From: Herbiconiux aconitum
Lineage (GTDB): Bacteria > Actinomycetota > Actinomycetes > Actinomycetales > Microbacteriaceae
NCBI RefSeq assembly: GCF_024979235.1
Contig: NZ_JANLCM010000001.1
Coordinates: 434,001 to 498,000 of the forward strand
DNA length: 64,000 nt
Direction: 5' to 3'
The notes under the pieces are model-generated. The model had not been told where the DNA came from, did no database searches, and saw nothing but the letters and a program-made list of their open reading frames with translations. Of the stretch, positions 54,401 through 63,776 are shown piece by piece (position 1 is the stretch's first letter; each line of letters starts with the position of its first letter). The position numbers and the translations under genes are program-made.

Positions 54401-54429
54401 GTGTGTCTCCTTTTAGTCGTGTACGGGTG

Positions 54430-55470
54430 TTACTTCTGCAGCGAGGGCAGGTTGCCCCAGAGGCTGTCGTCGTCGACGTTGTCGGCGTTGGCGATGAAGG
54501 GCTGGATGATGGTGTCCTTCTCGAACGACTCGTCGCTGAAGAACGCCTCGGCGTTGTCGGCCGTGATGTTGCCCATCTCGATCGCGTCGTAGACGACGGA
54601 TGCGTCCTGCACGCCTTCGCGGATGCGGTCGAGCGCGAGCGGGGTTCCGTCGTGTCCGACGATCACCACGTGGCCGTCTTCACCGACCACCGCGTCTTTG
54701 CCGAGCTGCTTGAGGGCTTCGACCGAACCACGGATCATCTCGTCGTTGTGCGACCAGATGCCGACGATGTCGGGGTCGGTGGTGAAAGCGTCGAGCGTCA
54801 TGCTGTTGGCGTTCTCCGCCGTCCACTCCGTCTTCAGGTCTTTCACCGTGATGTCGGGGTGGTTCGCCATCTCCGTGTCGAATCCCTCCTTGCGTTCGCC
54901 GGCCTGCTTCGAGGCCTCGCCGCCCTGGAGCTGCAGCACGGTGCCCTTGTCGCCGATGGCCTCTGCGAGGGTCTGAGCGCCGAGCTCGCCGGCGGCGACG
55001 TTGTCGTAGCCGACGAAGGAGGTGTACTCCACGTCTTCGGGCAGCGACTCGACGATGAACACCGGCACGCCCTGCTGGTTCGCCTTCTGAATGCCTGCGG
55101 TCATGAGCGCCGGGTCGACCGGGTCGACGATGACGGCGTCGGGCTGCTGTGCCAGCGCGTCCTGGAGCTGCGTGGTCTGCAGGTTCGGGTCGGACTTGCC
55201 GTCGACGATCGTGACCTCGGCTCCGGCGGCTTCGAGACGCTCCTGCACCGTGGTCACCAGACCGACGATGAATTCGTACTGCATGCCGAAGGTCACGAAG
55301 GTGATGCGCTTGCCGGAGATCCCGCTGCCGTCGGAACCGACGTCGTCGCCGGTCGCCGTCGTTCCTCCGGCGCACGCGGAGGCGCCGAGCACGAGACCCG
55401 CTGCGAGGGCTGCGGACAGACCGAGCTTGCCGAGGCGCTTGCGCCACGGTTGTGAGTTGCTGTGTTTCAT
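54430..55470 (-). CDS. Rbs-type sugar-binding lipoprotein
   Basis: A 346-residue periplasmic-binding-protein-like lipoprotein (Peripla_BP_4 type). The lipobox LGASAC places the lipidated Cys at residue 33. The mature protein shows ITFVTFGMQYEFIVGLVTTVQERLEAAG, ALAQQPDAVIVDPVDPALM, GVPVFIVESLPEDV and HVVIVGHDGTPLALDRIREG. It binds a monosaccharide, polyol or similar small sugar. ATG 55470 has AAGGGAG upstream. Confidence 0.94.
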   Translation of the reverse strand: MKHSNSQPWRKRLGKLGLSAALAAGLVLGASACAGGTTATGDDVGSDGSGISGKRITFVTFGMQYEFIVGLVTTVQERLEAAGAEVTIVDGKSDPNLQTTQLQDALAQQPDAVIVDPVDPALMTAGIQKANQQGVPVFIVESLPEDVEYTSFVGYDNVAAGELGAQTLAEAIGDKGTVLQLQGGEASKQAGERKEGFDTEMANHPDITVKDLKTEWTAENANSMTLDAFTTDPDIVGIWSHNDEMIRGSVEALKQLGKDAVVGEDGHVVIVGHDGTPLALDRIREGVQDASVVYDAIEMGNITADNAEAFFSDESFEKDTIIQPFIANADNVDDDSLWGNLPSLQK

Positions 55471-55513
55471 CAGATTGCTCCCTTGCGAATCGTGGTTCTC
55501 AACTGGTGGTGGG

Positions 55514-56623
55514 CTATTTGGAGAGGCTGCTGGTGGCGTCGGCCTTCTCGTCGTCGCTCGTGGGCTGCTCGGAGACCGCTTTGGCCTCAGCCCGTGCCTC
55601 GGCCTGCTTCTGGCGTTCGAGAGCACGCCGGGCGAGGGCCGGCTCGAGTCGCAGCCGGCGGTAGACGTCGACTCCGGCGGCGAGGATGATCACGATGCCG
55701 CTGACCACGAGGTCGAAGTTGGGCGGCACCGAGAGGAGGTTGATCGAGTTCTGCACGAGCCCGAGCAGCAGCACGCCGAGTAGGGTGCCGGCCACCTTCC
55801 CCTCTCCGCCGAACAGGCTCGTGCCTCCGATCACGACCGCGGCGATCACCGTGAGTTCGAGGCCGGTGCCCGACGACGCCGATCCGGCGCCCAACCGAAC
55901 GGTGATCATGAGCCCGCCGACTGCGGCGAGGAGGCCGGACACCATGAACGCGAGGATCATGATGCGGTCGCTCCGGATGCCGGAGAACTTGGCCGCGACG
56001 GCATTGCCGCCGACCGCGTAGACCGAGCGACCGAAACGGGTGCGCGAGAGCACGATGTGGGCGATGACCGCGATGGCCAGCGCGAAGAGGATGACGACCG
56101 GGAATCCGCCGATCGAGGCGTTTCCGACAGCGGCGAGGTCGGCCGGGATCGGGGCGAGGTTGCTGCCGCCGGTGTAGATGTAGGCGATGCCCCGCGCGAT
56201 GCTCATGGTGCCGAGGGTCACGATGAGCGCCGAGATCTTGAACTTCGTGGTGACGAAACCGTTGACGAAGCCGAAGACGATTCCCCAGCCGAGGCTCACC
56301 AGAACAGCGGCCCATGTGGGCACGTCGTTCTGCTGCGGGAGCCCCACGACGAAGACCGACGACACCGCGACGATCGCCCCCACCGACAGGTCGATGCCGC
56401 CCACGAGGAGAACGAACATCTGCCCGATCGCGACCACGGCGACGAGGCTCGCGACGTAGAGCACGTTCGTGAAGTTGATCCAGGTGAAGAAGACCGGCGA
56501 GACCTGACTCATGATCGCCACGCCGATGAGGATGACGATGAGCAGGCCGAAACGGTTCAGCACAGAAACGGGGTTGACCCCTTGGAAGAGGGACTTCTTC
56601 GCGTCGGTAACGGGAATCGACAT
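55514..56623 (-). CDS. Rbs-type sugar ABC transporter permease
   Basis: A 369-residue permease of the RbsC/XylH type with about nine or ten transmembrane segments. GGIDLSVGAIVAVSSVFV and NGFVTTKFKISALIVTLGTMSIARG are the family signature regions; GGTSLFGGEGKVAGTLLGVLLLG lies near the C-terminal end. The C-terminal 45 residues are Ala/Glu-rich and charged. First gene of the leftward operon. Confidence 0.95.
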   Translation of the reverse strand: MSIPVTDAKKSLFQGVNPVSVLNRFGLLIVILIGVAIMSQVSPVFFTWINFTNVLYVASLVAVVAIGQMFVLLVGGIDLSVGAIVAVSSVFVVGLPQQNDVPTWAAVLVSLGWGIVFGFVNGFVTTKFKISALIVTLGTMSIARGIAYIYTGGSNLAPIPADLAAVGNASIGGFPVVILFALAIAVIAHIVLSRTRFGRSVYAVGGNAVAAKFSGIRSDRIMILAFMVSGLLAAVGGLMITVRLGAGSASSGTGLELTVIAAVVIGGTSLFGGEGKVAGTLLGVLLLGLVQNSINLLSVPPNFDLVVSGIVIILAAGVDVYRRLRLEPALARRALERQKQAEARAEAKAVSEQPTSDDEKADATSSLSK

Positions 56624-56662
56624 TGATTTCTCCTGGTGATGCGTTGAAAGAGAAGGCTTGGA

Positions 56663-56676
56663 GAATGTTTACTACA
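56663..56676 (-). promoter_or_regulatory. 14-base element before leftward transporter operon
   Basis: On the minus strand this reads TGTAGTAAACATTC, identical to 20763-20776 and with the same orientation relative to transcription. It lies 40 bases before the permease start. Probably an RpiR-type half-operator over the promoter. Confidence 0.6.
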
Positions 56677-56735
56677 TCAAACCTGTCATGGGAAGGGGTT
56701 GCGGGCAAGGATTTTGTGGATACAGGCCCCGGTTC

Positions 56736-56772
56736 TTGCGGTGAGCGTCTGTTTTGTGTAGTTTAGCTACAC
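56736..56772 (+). promoter_or_regulatory. Promoter with palindromic RpiR/HexR-like operator before rightward operon
   Basis: TTGCGG (56736-56741), 17 bases, TAGTTT (56759-56764). The -10 lies inside the perfect palindrome GTGTAG-TTTAG-CTACAC (56756-56772). Its central 15 bases agree with the HexR consensus TGTARTWWWAYTACA at 14 positions. Spacing and -10 are identical to those of the promoter at 20825-20853. GTCTGTTTTG occurs at 56747-56756 as at 20796. Confidence 0.7.
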
Positions 56773-56804
56773 CTCACCTCGTCCGAGCTTCAAAGGAGCA
56801 ACTC

Positions 56805-57536
56805 GTGAACGAACGTTTTCTAGGTCGCCGGATCGCCGTGATCGGCGGCTCCGGCGGAATCGGCGCCCATCTCGCCGCCTCGCTCTCCCGCCAGGGTGCG
56901 ACCGTCTATGCGCTCGACCTGCGCAGTGCCGACGACCCGACGGCCGGGGTGGAGTTCCGAACCGTCGACGTGCTCGACGAGCAGTCCGTCATCGACGTGG
57001 TCTCCGCCCTGTACGAGGGCGACGACACTCCGGTCGAGCTGGTCAATGCGGCCGGCATCGTCGAGAACGACGTCGCCGCCGAAGACATGCCGCTCGAGAC
57101 CTTCGACCGCGTGATGGGCGTGAACCTGCGCGGTGTGTTCATCGCCTGCAAGTACTTCGGTCGCGAGTTGCTCGCTCGCGGAGGCGGCGCCATCGTCAAC
57201 GTCGCCTCGATGTCGGGCAACGCCGTGGTGAACGAACCGCAGAAGCAGAGCGTCTACAACACCTCCAAGGCCGGTGTCTCCGCCCTCACCCGGTCGCTCG
57301 CCGTCGAATGGGGTGCCCGCGGGGTGCGCATCAATGCGGTCTCCCCCGGCTACGTCGACACTCCGCTCAACGCCCTCAAGAAGCACATGCACGCGCATTG
57401 GATCGAGGGCACGGTCGTCGGCCGCTTCGCCACGCTCGACGAGATCAGCGGCGCGATCGAATATCTCCTGAGCGAGGAGGCCGCCTATTGCTGCGGCACC
57501 GAATTGCTCATCGACGGTGGATTCTCCCTCAGGTAG
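56805..57536 (+). CDS. SDR-family dehydrogenase
   Basis: A 243-residue short-chain dehydrogenase. NAD-binding motif GGSGGIGAHLA, catalytic Ser in NVASMSGN, catalytic YNTSK, and the C-terminal GTELLIDGGFSL. AAAGGAG lies upstream of GTG 56805. It probably oxidises a sugar or polyol intermediate. First gene of a rightward operon with the FGGY kinase directly downstream (the kinase GTG follows the stop without a gap). Confidence 0.93.
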   Translation: MNERFLGRRIAVIGGSGGIGAHLAASLSRQGATVYALDLRSADDPTAGVEFRTVDVLDEQSVIDVVSALYEGDDTPVELVNAAGIVENDVAAEDMPLETFDRVMGVNLRGVFIACKYFGRELLARGGGAIVNVASMSGNAVVNEPQKQSVYNTSKAGVSALTRSLAVEWGARGVRINAVSPGYVDTPLNALKKHMHAHWIEGTVVGRFATLDEISGAIEYLLSEEAAYCCGTELLIDGGFSLR

Positions 57537-59030
57537 GTGGCAGACGTGATCATTTCGCACGATCTCGGCACGACCGGGAACAAGGCAACTCTCGTCGACG
57601 CCGACGGTCGCATGGTCTCCGCCGTGACCGTCGAATACGGCACCGACTTCGGTCCGCACGGCCGCGCCGAGCAGAATCCCGAGGACTGGTGGGATGCCGT
57701 CTGCCGCGCCAGTCGTGCGCTGGTCGACGCCGTGCCCGGCTCCCGCGAGCGCATCGCCGGTGTCTCCTTCTCCGGGCAGATGATGGGAGCGGTGCTGCTT
57801 GACGCATCCGGCGGCCCGGTGCGACCCGCGATCATCTGGGCCGACACCCGTTCGACGGCGCAGACGACCACGCTCGTGGAGCGGGTCGGGATGGAACGCG
57901 CCTACGGCATCACCGGTCACCGCCTCAACGCGACCTATTCGCTGCCAAAGGTGATGTGGGTGCGCGACAACGATCCCGACGCCTTCGCGGCCGCCCGGCG
58001 GGTGGTGTGCGCCAAGGACTACGTGGTGTTCCGCCTCACCGGCGTTCTCGCGACCGATCCCTCCGACGCCAGCGGCATGAACGCCTACGACCAGTCGGCC
58101 GGCACCTGGTCGGAAGAACTGCTCGAGGCCGCCGACGTCGACCGGTCGATGTTCGTCGACATCGTTCCGTCGACGAGCATCGTCGGCACCATCACCGCCG
58201 ATGCCGCGAGCGCCACCGGGCTCCCCGCCGGCACCCCCGTCGTGATGGGGGGCGGCGACGGGCCGATGGCTGCGCTCGGCACGGGGATCACCGGGCCGGA
58301 ATCGGGCGCCTACGCCTACCTCGGTTCGTCGTCGTGGGTGTCGTACGCGTCCGATGCGCCTCTGCACGACCCGGAGATGCGCACGATGACCTTCAATCAC
58401 GTGATTCCCGGTCGCTTCGTTCCGACCGCGACCATGCAGGCCGGGGGCGCGTCACTGCAGTGGATCGTCGACGTGCTCGCCCCGGGTCAGGAGGAGCGGT
58501 ACAGCACGCTCCTGGCCGGTGCCGCACGGGCTGAGGCCTCTCAGGACGGCCTCTACTTCCTCCCCCACCTGCTCGGCGAGCGATCGCCCTATTGGAACCC
58601 GAGGGCTCGCGCCGTGTTCGCCGGGCTCGCCCGCCATCACACCGCCGACAACCTGGTGCGTGCGGTCGTGGAGGGCATCGCCTTCAATCTTCAGACCGGT
58701 CTGCTCGCCTTCACCCAGAACGGCGCCGAGATCTCAGGGGTGCAGGCGATCGGCGGAGCGGCGAATTCCGGAGAGTTCCTGCAGATCCTGTCCGACGTCT
58801 GGGGCCAGCCCATCCGTCGCCGCGCCCTCGTCGACGAAGCGACCTCGCTCGGAGCCGCCATCGTCGGCGGCGTCGGCGTCGGTCTCTTCGACTTCGACAT
58901 CGCGAGCCGCCTCTCCGACGAGACTGGCTCGTATTCACCGGATGCCGAGCGGCACGCCGACTACCAGAACGCCCACCGTCTCTTCGTAGACGCCTACCGC
59001 CGCCTCGAACCGTGGTTCGACGAGCTGTGA
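57537..59030 (+). CDS. FGGY-family carbohydrate kinase (xylulokinase-like)
   Basis: A 497-residue kinase of the FGGY family. ISHDLGTTGNKATLVDADG is the N-terminal phosphate loop; SFSGQMMGAVLLD and IIWADTRS are the substrate loop as in xylulokinases; VMGGGDGPMAALGTG and GEFLQILSDVWGQPI are C-terminal ATP-site segments. It should phosphorylate a ketose or polyol. GTG 57537 is directly after the previous stop. Confidence 0.93.
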   Translation: MADVIISHDLGTTGNKATLVDADGRMVSAVTVEYGTDFGPHGRAEQNPEDWWDAVCRASRALVDAVPGSRERIAGVSFSGQMMGAVLLDASGGPVRPAIIWADTRSTAQTTTLVERVGMERAYGITGHRLNATYSLPKVMWVRDNDPDAFAAARRVVCAKDYVVFRLTGVLATDPSDASGMNAYDQSAGTWSEELLEAADVDRSMFVDIVPSTSIVGTITADAASATGLPAGTPVVMGGGDGPMAALGTGITGPESGAYAYLGSSSWVSYASDAPLHDPEMRTMTFNHVIPGRFVPTATMQAGGASLQWIVDVLAPGQEERYSTLLAGAARAEASQDGLYFLPHLLGERSPYWNPRARAVFAGLARHHTADNLVRAVVEGIAFNLQTGLLAFTQNGAEISGVQAIGGAANSGEFLQILSDVWGQPIRRRALVDEATSLGAAIVGGVGVGLFDFDIASRLSDETGSYSPDAERHADYQNAHRLFVDAYRRLEPWFDEL

Positions 59031-59077
59031 CCCACCACACCCGCCGACCGACCACGAACCCGAGCCTGGGGAACGAC

Positions 59078-59701
59078 ATGAACGAGAACGAACCACGATA
59101 CGCAGAGCCCGCCGAACTGAAATTCCTCATCGGAGCGGGCGCGATGGTGGGCGGCAGCGGCCGCTACGAGAAATACCTCGCCGATCTCAGCGGTCTGTAC
59201 CGCGACACCGACGCCTACGACCGGGCGCTGTCCGCCGACGAGGGCGAGCCCACCTACTGGGTGCAGAGCAGCTCGATCGAGAACGGTGACGGCGCTCTCA
59301 CGATCGGCGTCTCCACCCTCAACCCCGGCCGCATCGGCGACGAGTTCTCGATGACACGGGGCCACATCCACGGCAAAGCGCAGTGCGCGGAGCTGTACTA
59401 CGGACTGGCCGGGCGCGGCGTGATGTTAATGGAGACCCTCGACGGCCAGACCCGGGCGATCGAGATCACCCCCGGGGTGGCGGTGCATGTTCCGGGGCAC
59501 TGGATCCACCGCAGCGTCAACGTCGGCCACGTTCCCTTCACCACGCTGTTCTGTTACGCGACGGATGCGGGCCAGGACTACGAGGTCATCGCGCGAGCCG
59601 GCGGCATGGCGAAGCTGGTCGTCGCCGACACGGCACGCTGGGCCCTTCGGTCCAACCCCGACCATGTCGGCTACCTGCCCTCGGAAGCCCCGGCGTCGTG
59701 A
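59078..59701 (+). CDS. Cupin-type phosphoglucose isomerase
   Basis: A 207-residue cupin of the archaeal-type glucose-6-phosphate isomerase family. The metal site is in TRGHIHGKAQCAELYYGL (His, His, Glu) and VHVPGHWIHRSVNVG (His). Such enzymes interconvert glucose 6-phosphate and fructose 6-phosphate; in bacteria they sometimes occur in sugar clusters. Start ATG 59078 has a weak GGGGA. Downstream of the kinase gene, so it may act on the phosphorylated product. Confidence 0.88.
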   Translation: MNENEPRYAEPAELKFLIGAGAMVGGSGRYEKYLADLSGLYRDTDAYDRALSADEGEPTYWVQSSSIENGDGALTIGVSTLNPGRIGDEFSMTRGHIHGKAQCAELYYGLAGRGVMLMETLDGQTRAIEITPGVAVHVPGHWIHRSVNVGHVPFTTLFCYATDAGQDYEVIARAGGMAKLVVADTARWALRSNPDHVGYLPSEAPAS

Positions 59702-60666
59702 GTCCCACGGCGATGACGGCGGACACCCTCCGCCCGGCCGAGGTGCCGACGTTGTACTTCATCGGGGTGTCGACGGCGAGCTCGTCGATCCAGTCGGTGT
59801 TCCCCCGCTGGGCGGCCGAACTCGGTCTCGGGGTCGCGCACCTTCAAGGCATCGATCTCCCGCTGCACGCCCCGGCCGAGCACTACCGGCGGGTGGTGGA
59901 ATTCATCGCGGCCGATCCGCTCAGCCTCGGCGCGCTCGTGACGACGCACAAGATCGACCTCTACCGGGCGGCGGCCGATCTCTTCGACAGCACCGACCGT
60001 TTCGCCACGATGATGGGCGAGACCAGTTGCATCTCCAAGTCGGATGCCGGACTCATCTGCCACGCGAAAGATCCGATCTCCAGTGGGCTCGCTCTCGACG
60101 CCTTCGTCCCTGCCGGCTACTGGCGTGCCTCCAGTGCCGACGCCCTCTGCATCGGCGCCGGCGGTTCGACCATCGCCATCAGCTGGTATCTGAGCCAAGA
60201 GGAGCGCGGCGACGACCGGCCGGCTCGCATCGTGGTGAGCAACCGGTCTCAGCTGCGGCTCGACCACATCCGCGAGTTCCACGCCGGGCTCGACACCGAC
60301 ACCGAATTCGAGTACGTGCTCGCGCCGGAAGCCCAGGACAACGACCGCGCCATGGCCGCACTGGCCGCCGGATCGCTGGTGGTCAACGCCACCGGGCTCG
60401 GCAAAGACGCGCCCGGGTCACCGATCACCGACGCGGGGCGGTTCCCGTCTGCCGGTCTGGCGTGGGAGCTCAACTACCGCGGCGACCTCGTGTTCCTCGA
60501 TCAGGCACACGCCCAGGAGGGCAGCCGGCTGCAGCACGTCGAAGACGGATGGGTATACTTCCTGCATGGGTGGACCCAGGTCATCGGCGAAGTGTTCCAC
60601 GTCGACATACCGACGAGTGGTCCGACCTTCGATCGTCTCTCCGATCTCGCGAGGGCGACGAGGTGA
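59698..60666 (+). CDS. Shikimate-dehydrogenase-like NAD(P)-dependent oxidoreductase
   Basis: A 322-residue protein of the shikimate/quinate dehydrogenase fold. GVSTASSSIQSVFPRW occupies the substrate-binding loop; VTTHK carries the family catalytic Lys (about Lys85); ALCIGAGGSTIAISWYL is the Rossmann motif; VVNATGLGKDAPGSP and FLHGWTQVIGEVF follow. It is about 45 residues longer than AroE and its substrate loop lacks the usual HSxSP motif, so a substrate other than shikimate is likely. It overlaps both neighbours. Confidence 0.85.
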   Translation: MSPTAMTADTLRPAEVPTLYFIGVSTASSSIQSVFPRWAAELGLGVAHLQGIDLPLHAPAEHYRRVVEFIAADPLSLGALVTTHKIDLYRAAADLFDSTDRFATMMGETSCISKSDAGLICHAKDPISSGLALDAFVPAGYWRASSADALCIGAGGSTIAISWYLSQEERGDDRPARIVVSNRSQLRLDHIREFHAGLDTDTEFEYVLAPEAQDNDRAMAALAAGSLVVNATGLGKDAPGSPITDAGRFPSAGLAWELNYRGDLVFLDQAHAQEGSRLQHVEDGWVYFLHGWTQVIGEVFHVDIPTSGPTFDRLSDLARATR

Positions 60667-61538
60667 TGCGCGTCGCCATGGCTGAACAAGAGGCCGCCAA
60701 CACCACACTTCTCGAGACCATCGCCGCGCGAAAAGACAGCCTGCGGGCGTCGGAGCGCAAAGTCGCCGAGCTGATCCTGCGCGACCCGGTGCAGGCGATG
60801 GACTTCAACATGGCAGGCCTCGCCGACGCCGCCGGAGTCAGCGAACCCACGGTGATGCGCTTCTGCAGCGCCATCGGGTTCGACGGATTCCGCACCTTCA
60901 AGATCAGCCTCGCCCAGACGATCGCGCTCGGGCTGCCGATGACGATGTCGACCATCCACGAGAACGACACTCTCTCCGACATCACCGACAAGGTCTTCAG
61001 CCGCACGATCTCGAGCCTCGATCGTGCCCGCCGCCTGCTCGACCACGACGTGATGGAGCGGGCGATCGAGATGGTGTCCGATGCCTCGGAACTGATCTTC
61101 GTCGGCGCCGGTGCGAGCGGGATCGTGGCTCAGGATGCGCAGCAGAAGTTCCCGCTGTTCGGTGTGCCCTGCCAGGCGCCGGCCGACTACCACCAGCAGT
61201 TCATCGCGGCGTCGATGACCGACGCCCGAGGCGTCGTCGTCGCCATCTCCAACACCGCTCACACGCGCACCGTAGTGAACGTCGCTGAGGCGGCCAAGAA
61301 GAAGGGCGCCCGCGTTCTCGCCATCGTCGGCGCCGACGGGCCGCTGACCGAGCTCGCCGACCTCTCCATCCGGGTCAGCACCTTCGAAGACACCGACCTC
61401 TACACCCCCACCGTCAGCCGGCTCGCCGGCCTCGTGATCGTCGACATCCTCGCCACCGGCGCGTCGATGCGACGAGGCCCGGATGCCGCCCGGCGCATCC
61501 AGATCATGAAGGAAGACCTCGCCCAGATGCGAGGCTGA
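60666..61538 (+). CDS. RpiR-family transcriptional regulator
   Basis: A 290-residue RpiR/MurR-type regulator. N-terminal HTH: ASERKVAELILRDPVQAMDFNMAGLADAAGVSEPTVMRFCSAIGF region (residues about 27-72, key motif SEPTVMRFC). C-terminal SIS domain: IFVGAGASGIVAQDAQQKF and VVVAISNTAHTRTVVNVAE (sugar-phosphate-binding loops). RpiR proteins sense sugar phosphates. It is the likely binder of the palindrome at 56756 and of the related element at 20847. The start could also be ATG 60678. Confidence 0.92.
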   Translation: MRVAMAEQEAANTTLLETIAARKDSLRASERKVAELILRDPVQAMDFNMAGLADAAGVSEPTVMRFCSAIGFDGFRTFKISLAQTIALGLPMTMSTIHENDTLSDITDKVFSRTISSLDRARRLLDHDVMERAIEMVSDASELIFVGAGASGIVAQDAQQKFPLFGVPCQAPADYHQQFIAASMTDARGVVVAISNTAHTRTVVNVAEAAKKKGARVLAIVGADGPLTELADLSIRVSTFEDTDLYTPTVSRLAGLVIVDILATGASMRRGPDAARRIQIMKEDLAQMRG

Positions 61539-61543
61539 TCGCG

Positions 61544-62554
61544 ATGTCGCGTTTCTCGGTCGCCGAGACCCAGCTCGGTTCCTCGCCCATCGTGGTGGTA
61601 TCCAGCGCCGATGGCGCCACCGAAGCGTCGATCGCGTTGCACGGCGCCACACTGCTGTCCTGGGTGGTGACGGATGCCGGCGAACGGATCGACCTGGTCG
61701 ACGGTTATGCCACCGAGCAGGAGCTCCTCGAGCAGCACGGCGTGCGCAACGGCATCATGGCTCCGTTCACCAACCGGGTGCGAGACGGCCGCTACGAGTT
61801 CGGGGGCGAAGCCTTCGATCTGCGCGGCAGTTCGCCGACCGACCCCGACCTCGTTCTTCACGGGCTGATCCGGGAGCGCGCGTTCACGGTCGCTTCCGTG
61901 GAGACCGGCGAGGACTCGGCCGTCATTCGGCTCAGCAGCTCCGCTCTCGACGGATCGGTCGAAGGCTACCCCTTCGTGGTGCGAGTCGATGTCGAGTACG
62001 CCTTCTCCGGCCACGCCCTGCGCATCCGCATCACCGGGCGGAACGAAGGATCGGTCGACGCCCCGTTCGCCAGCGGCTGGCATCCGTACTTCCGCCTGGG
62101 CGCGGCACCGGTCGCCGACCTCGAGCTGACGGTGCCGGCCAGCGTGCGCGTGGCCACCGACGACGACCTCATCCCGTTCGACGGGCGCGCCGCCTTCGTG
62201 GCGCTCGACGACGACGATCCGCTCTCGTTCCGGTCGGGTCGTGCTGTCGGCGACACCGCCGTCGACACCTACTACACGGGATTGCAGGGCTTCGAGGGCG
62301 GGCCGTTCCACACGCACCTCCGCGACCCGACGACCGGGCGTGCGCTCGACGTGTGGCAGGAGCGCGGATCGATGCACGTGTACACCGCAGACCACCTCGC
62401 CCGGGAGCCGCGCGGATCGATCGCGCTCGAACCGGTGGAGCGGCTGACGAACGCCTTCAATCGAAGCGACCAGCGGGCCCACATCGTGCTGGCCCCGGGG
62501 CAGGAGCGCTCGTTCGCGTTCGGTGTCTACCTCGTGCCGGCCGCCTCGGCCTGA
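61544..62554 (+). CDS. Aldose-1-epimerase-like mutarotase
   Basis: A 336-residue galactose-mutarotase-fold protein: LHGATLLSWVV, GVRNGIMAPFTNRVRDGRYEFGG, DLVLHGLIRERAF (His), FASGWHPYFRLG (catalytic His) and IALEPVERLTNAF (catalytic Glu). It resembles aldose 1-epimerases and D-hexose-6-phosphate mutarotases. Last gene of the rightward operon. Confidence 0.92.
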   Translation: MSRFSVAETQLGSSPIVVVSSADGATEASIALHGATLLSWVVTDAGERIDLVDGYATEQELLEQHGVRNGIMAPFTNRVRDGRYEFGGEAFDLRGSSPTDPDLVLHGLIRERAFTVASVETGEDSAVIRLSSSALDGSVEGYPFVVRVDVEYAFSGHALRIRITGRNEGSVDAPFASGWHPYFRLGAAPVADLELTVPASVRVATDDDLIPFDGRAAFVALDDDDPLSFRSGRAVGDTAVDTYYTGLQGFEGGPFHTHLRDPTTGRALDVWQERGSMHVYTADHLAREPRGSIALEPVERLTNAFNRSDQRAHIVLAPGQERSFAFGVYLVPAASA

Positions 62555-62600
62555 GCAGTGGCGATCGCGCAGGGCTGCCAAAGCGCGGCGGGCACAGCGA

Positions 62601-62642
62601 AGCGGGGCGGACCCACCACAGTCCCGCCCCGCTGGCCTTTTC
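62601..62642 (+). terminator. Terminator of the rightward operon
   Basis: A perfect 10-bp stem, AGCGGGGCGG (62601-62610) with CCGCCCCGCT (62624-62633), followed by GGCCTTTT. It lies between convergent genes. Confidence 0.85.
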
Positions 62643-62663
62643 GATCAGATCTCGTCGACCGGA

Positions 62664-63776
62664 TCAGCTCACCGCCGTGCGTTCACCGGTCTCCGACGAC
62701 CGCGTGATCGCCTCGGCGACCTTCGCGGCGGCCAGTCCGTCGGCGAAGGTCGCGGCTTCGGGCCCGACCTCCCCGCCGTCCGCGACGGCAGCGAGGAAAT
62801 GCGCGAGCATGTTGACGTGGGAATGCTCCCAGCCCAGGATGTGCCCACTCGGCCACCACGCGCCCACCAGCGGATGCTGCGACTCGTTCACGATGACGTC
62901 GGCGAAGCCGTCGAGCGGGCCGCCGGTGCGGGTGAACGCCTTCAGCACGTTCAGGTTCTCGAGGTCCCACACGAGGGAACCCTTGGAGCCGTTGATCTCC
63001 CAACCCAGCCGGTTCCGGCGCCCGGGGGCGATCAGGCTCGCCCCGATGTCACCGGTGGCGCCCCCGCTGAACTGCACGATCGACGCGACCGTGTCGATGG
63101 GCTCGGCCCGGTCGGCCGAGGTCACCGGGTTCGAGAGGATCGCCGAGACGGAGTCGAGCTCCCCCACCAGGTAGCGCGCTTGATCGACCGCGTGGCATCC
63201 GATGACGGAGAGCGCACCCGTCCACGTGGGCAGCTCCGCTTCAGGATCGGTGCGCCATTCCTGCGCGTAGCGGAAGCTTGCGCTGTAGATCTCGCCCAAG
63301 TCGCCGTTCGCGATGATGTCGTGGGCGAGTCGCACGGCCGGCACGAAGCGGTAGTTGAAGCAGGTGAGGTTCTTGACCCCGGCCGCTTCGGCGGCGTCGA
63401 CCAGGCGTGCTGCCTCGGCGACCGTGGTGGCCAGCGGTTTCTCGCAGACGACGTGCTTGCCCGCCTCGATGGCGGCCAGCGTCGGTTCGAAATGAGCGGC
63501 ATCCGGGCCCACGTTGTCGAAGACCTGGATGTCGGGATCGGCCACGATGTCGCGCCAGTCGGTGGTGTACTGCTCCCAGCCGAATCGGGTCGCGGCCCGG
63601 CGCACGGCGTCTTCGGATCTCCCCGCAATGGCCCGCAGATCGGGTCTGGGGCCATCGGGGAACATGTAGGAGAGCGTCTTCAGTGCGTTGCTGTGCGCGG
63701 TGCCCATGAAGCCGTAGCCGAGCATCCCCACACGGATGGCGTCGCGGTCGTCGCCGGGGGCGGGCCTCAGCGTCAT
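62664..63776 (-). CDS. Gfo/Idh/MocA-family oxidoreductase
   Basis: A 370-residue NAD(P)-dependent enzyme. Rossmann motif VGMLGYGFMGTAHSNAL; HVVCEKPLATTVAEAARLV with the family Lys; GCHAVDQARYLVGEL with the conserved His in the C-terminal domain. It is the second enzyme of this type in the island. It overlaps the next gene upstream (ATGA) and they probably form an operon with further genes beyond the window. Confidence 0.93.
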   Translation of the reverse strand: MTLRPAPGDDRDAIRVGMLGYGFMGTAHSNALKTLSYMFPDGPRPDLRAIAGRSEDAVRRAATRFGWEQYTTDWRDIVADPDIQVFDNVGPDAAHFEPTLAAIEAGKHVVCEKPLATTVAEAARLVDAAEAAGVKNLTCFNYRFVPAVRLAHDIIANGDLGEIYSASFRYAQEWRTDPEAELPTWTGALSVIGCHAVDQARYLVGELDSVSAILSNPVTSADRAEPIDTVASIVQFSGGATGDIGASLIAPGRRNRLGWEINGSKGSLVWDLENLNVLKAFTRTGGPLDGFADVIVNESQHPLVGAWWPSGHILGWEHSHVNMLAHFLAAVADGGEVGPEAATFADGLAAAKVAEAITRSSETGERTAVS

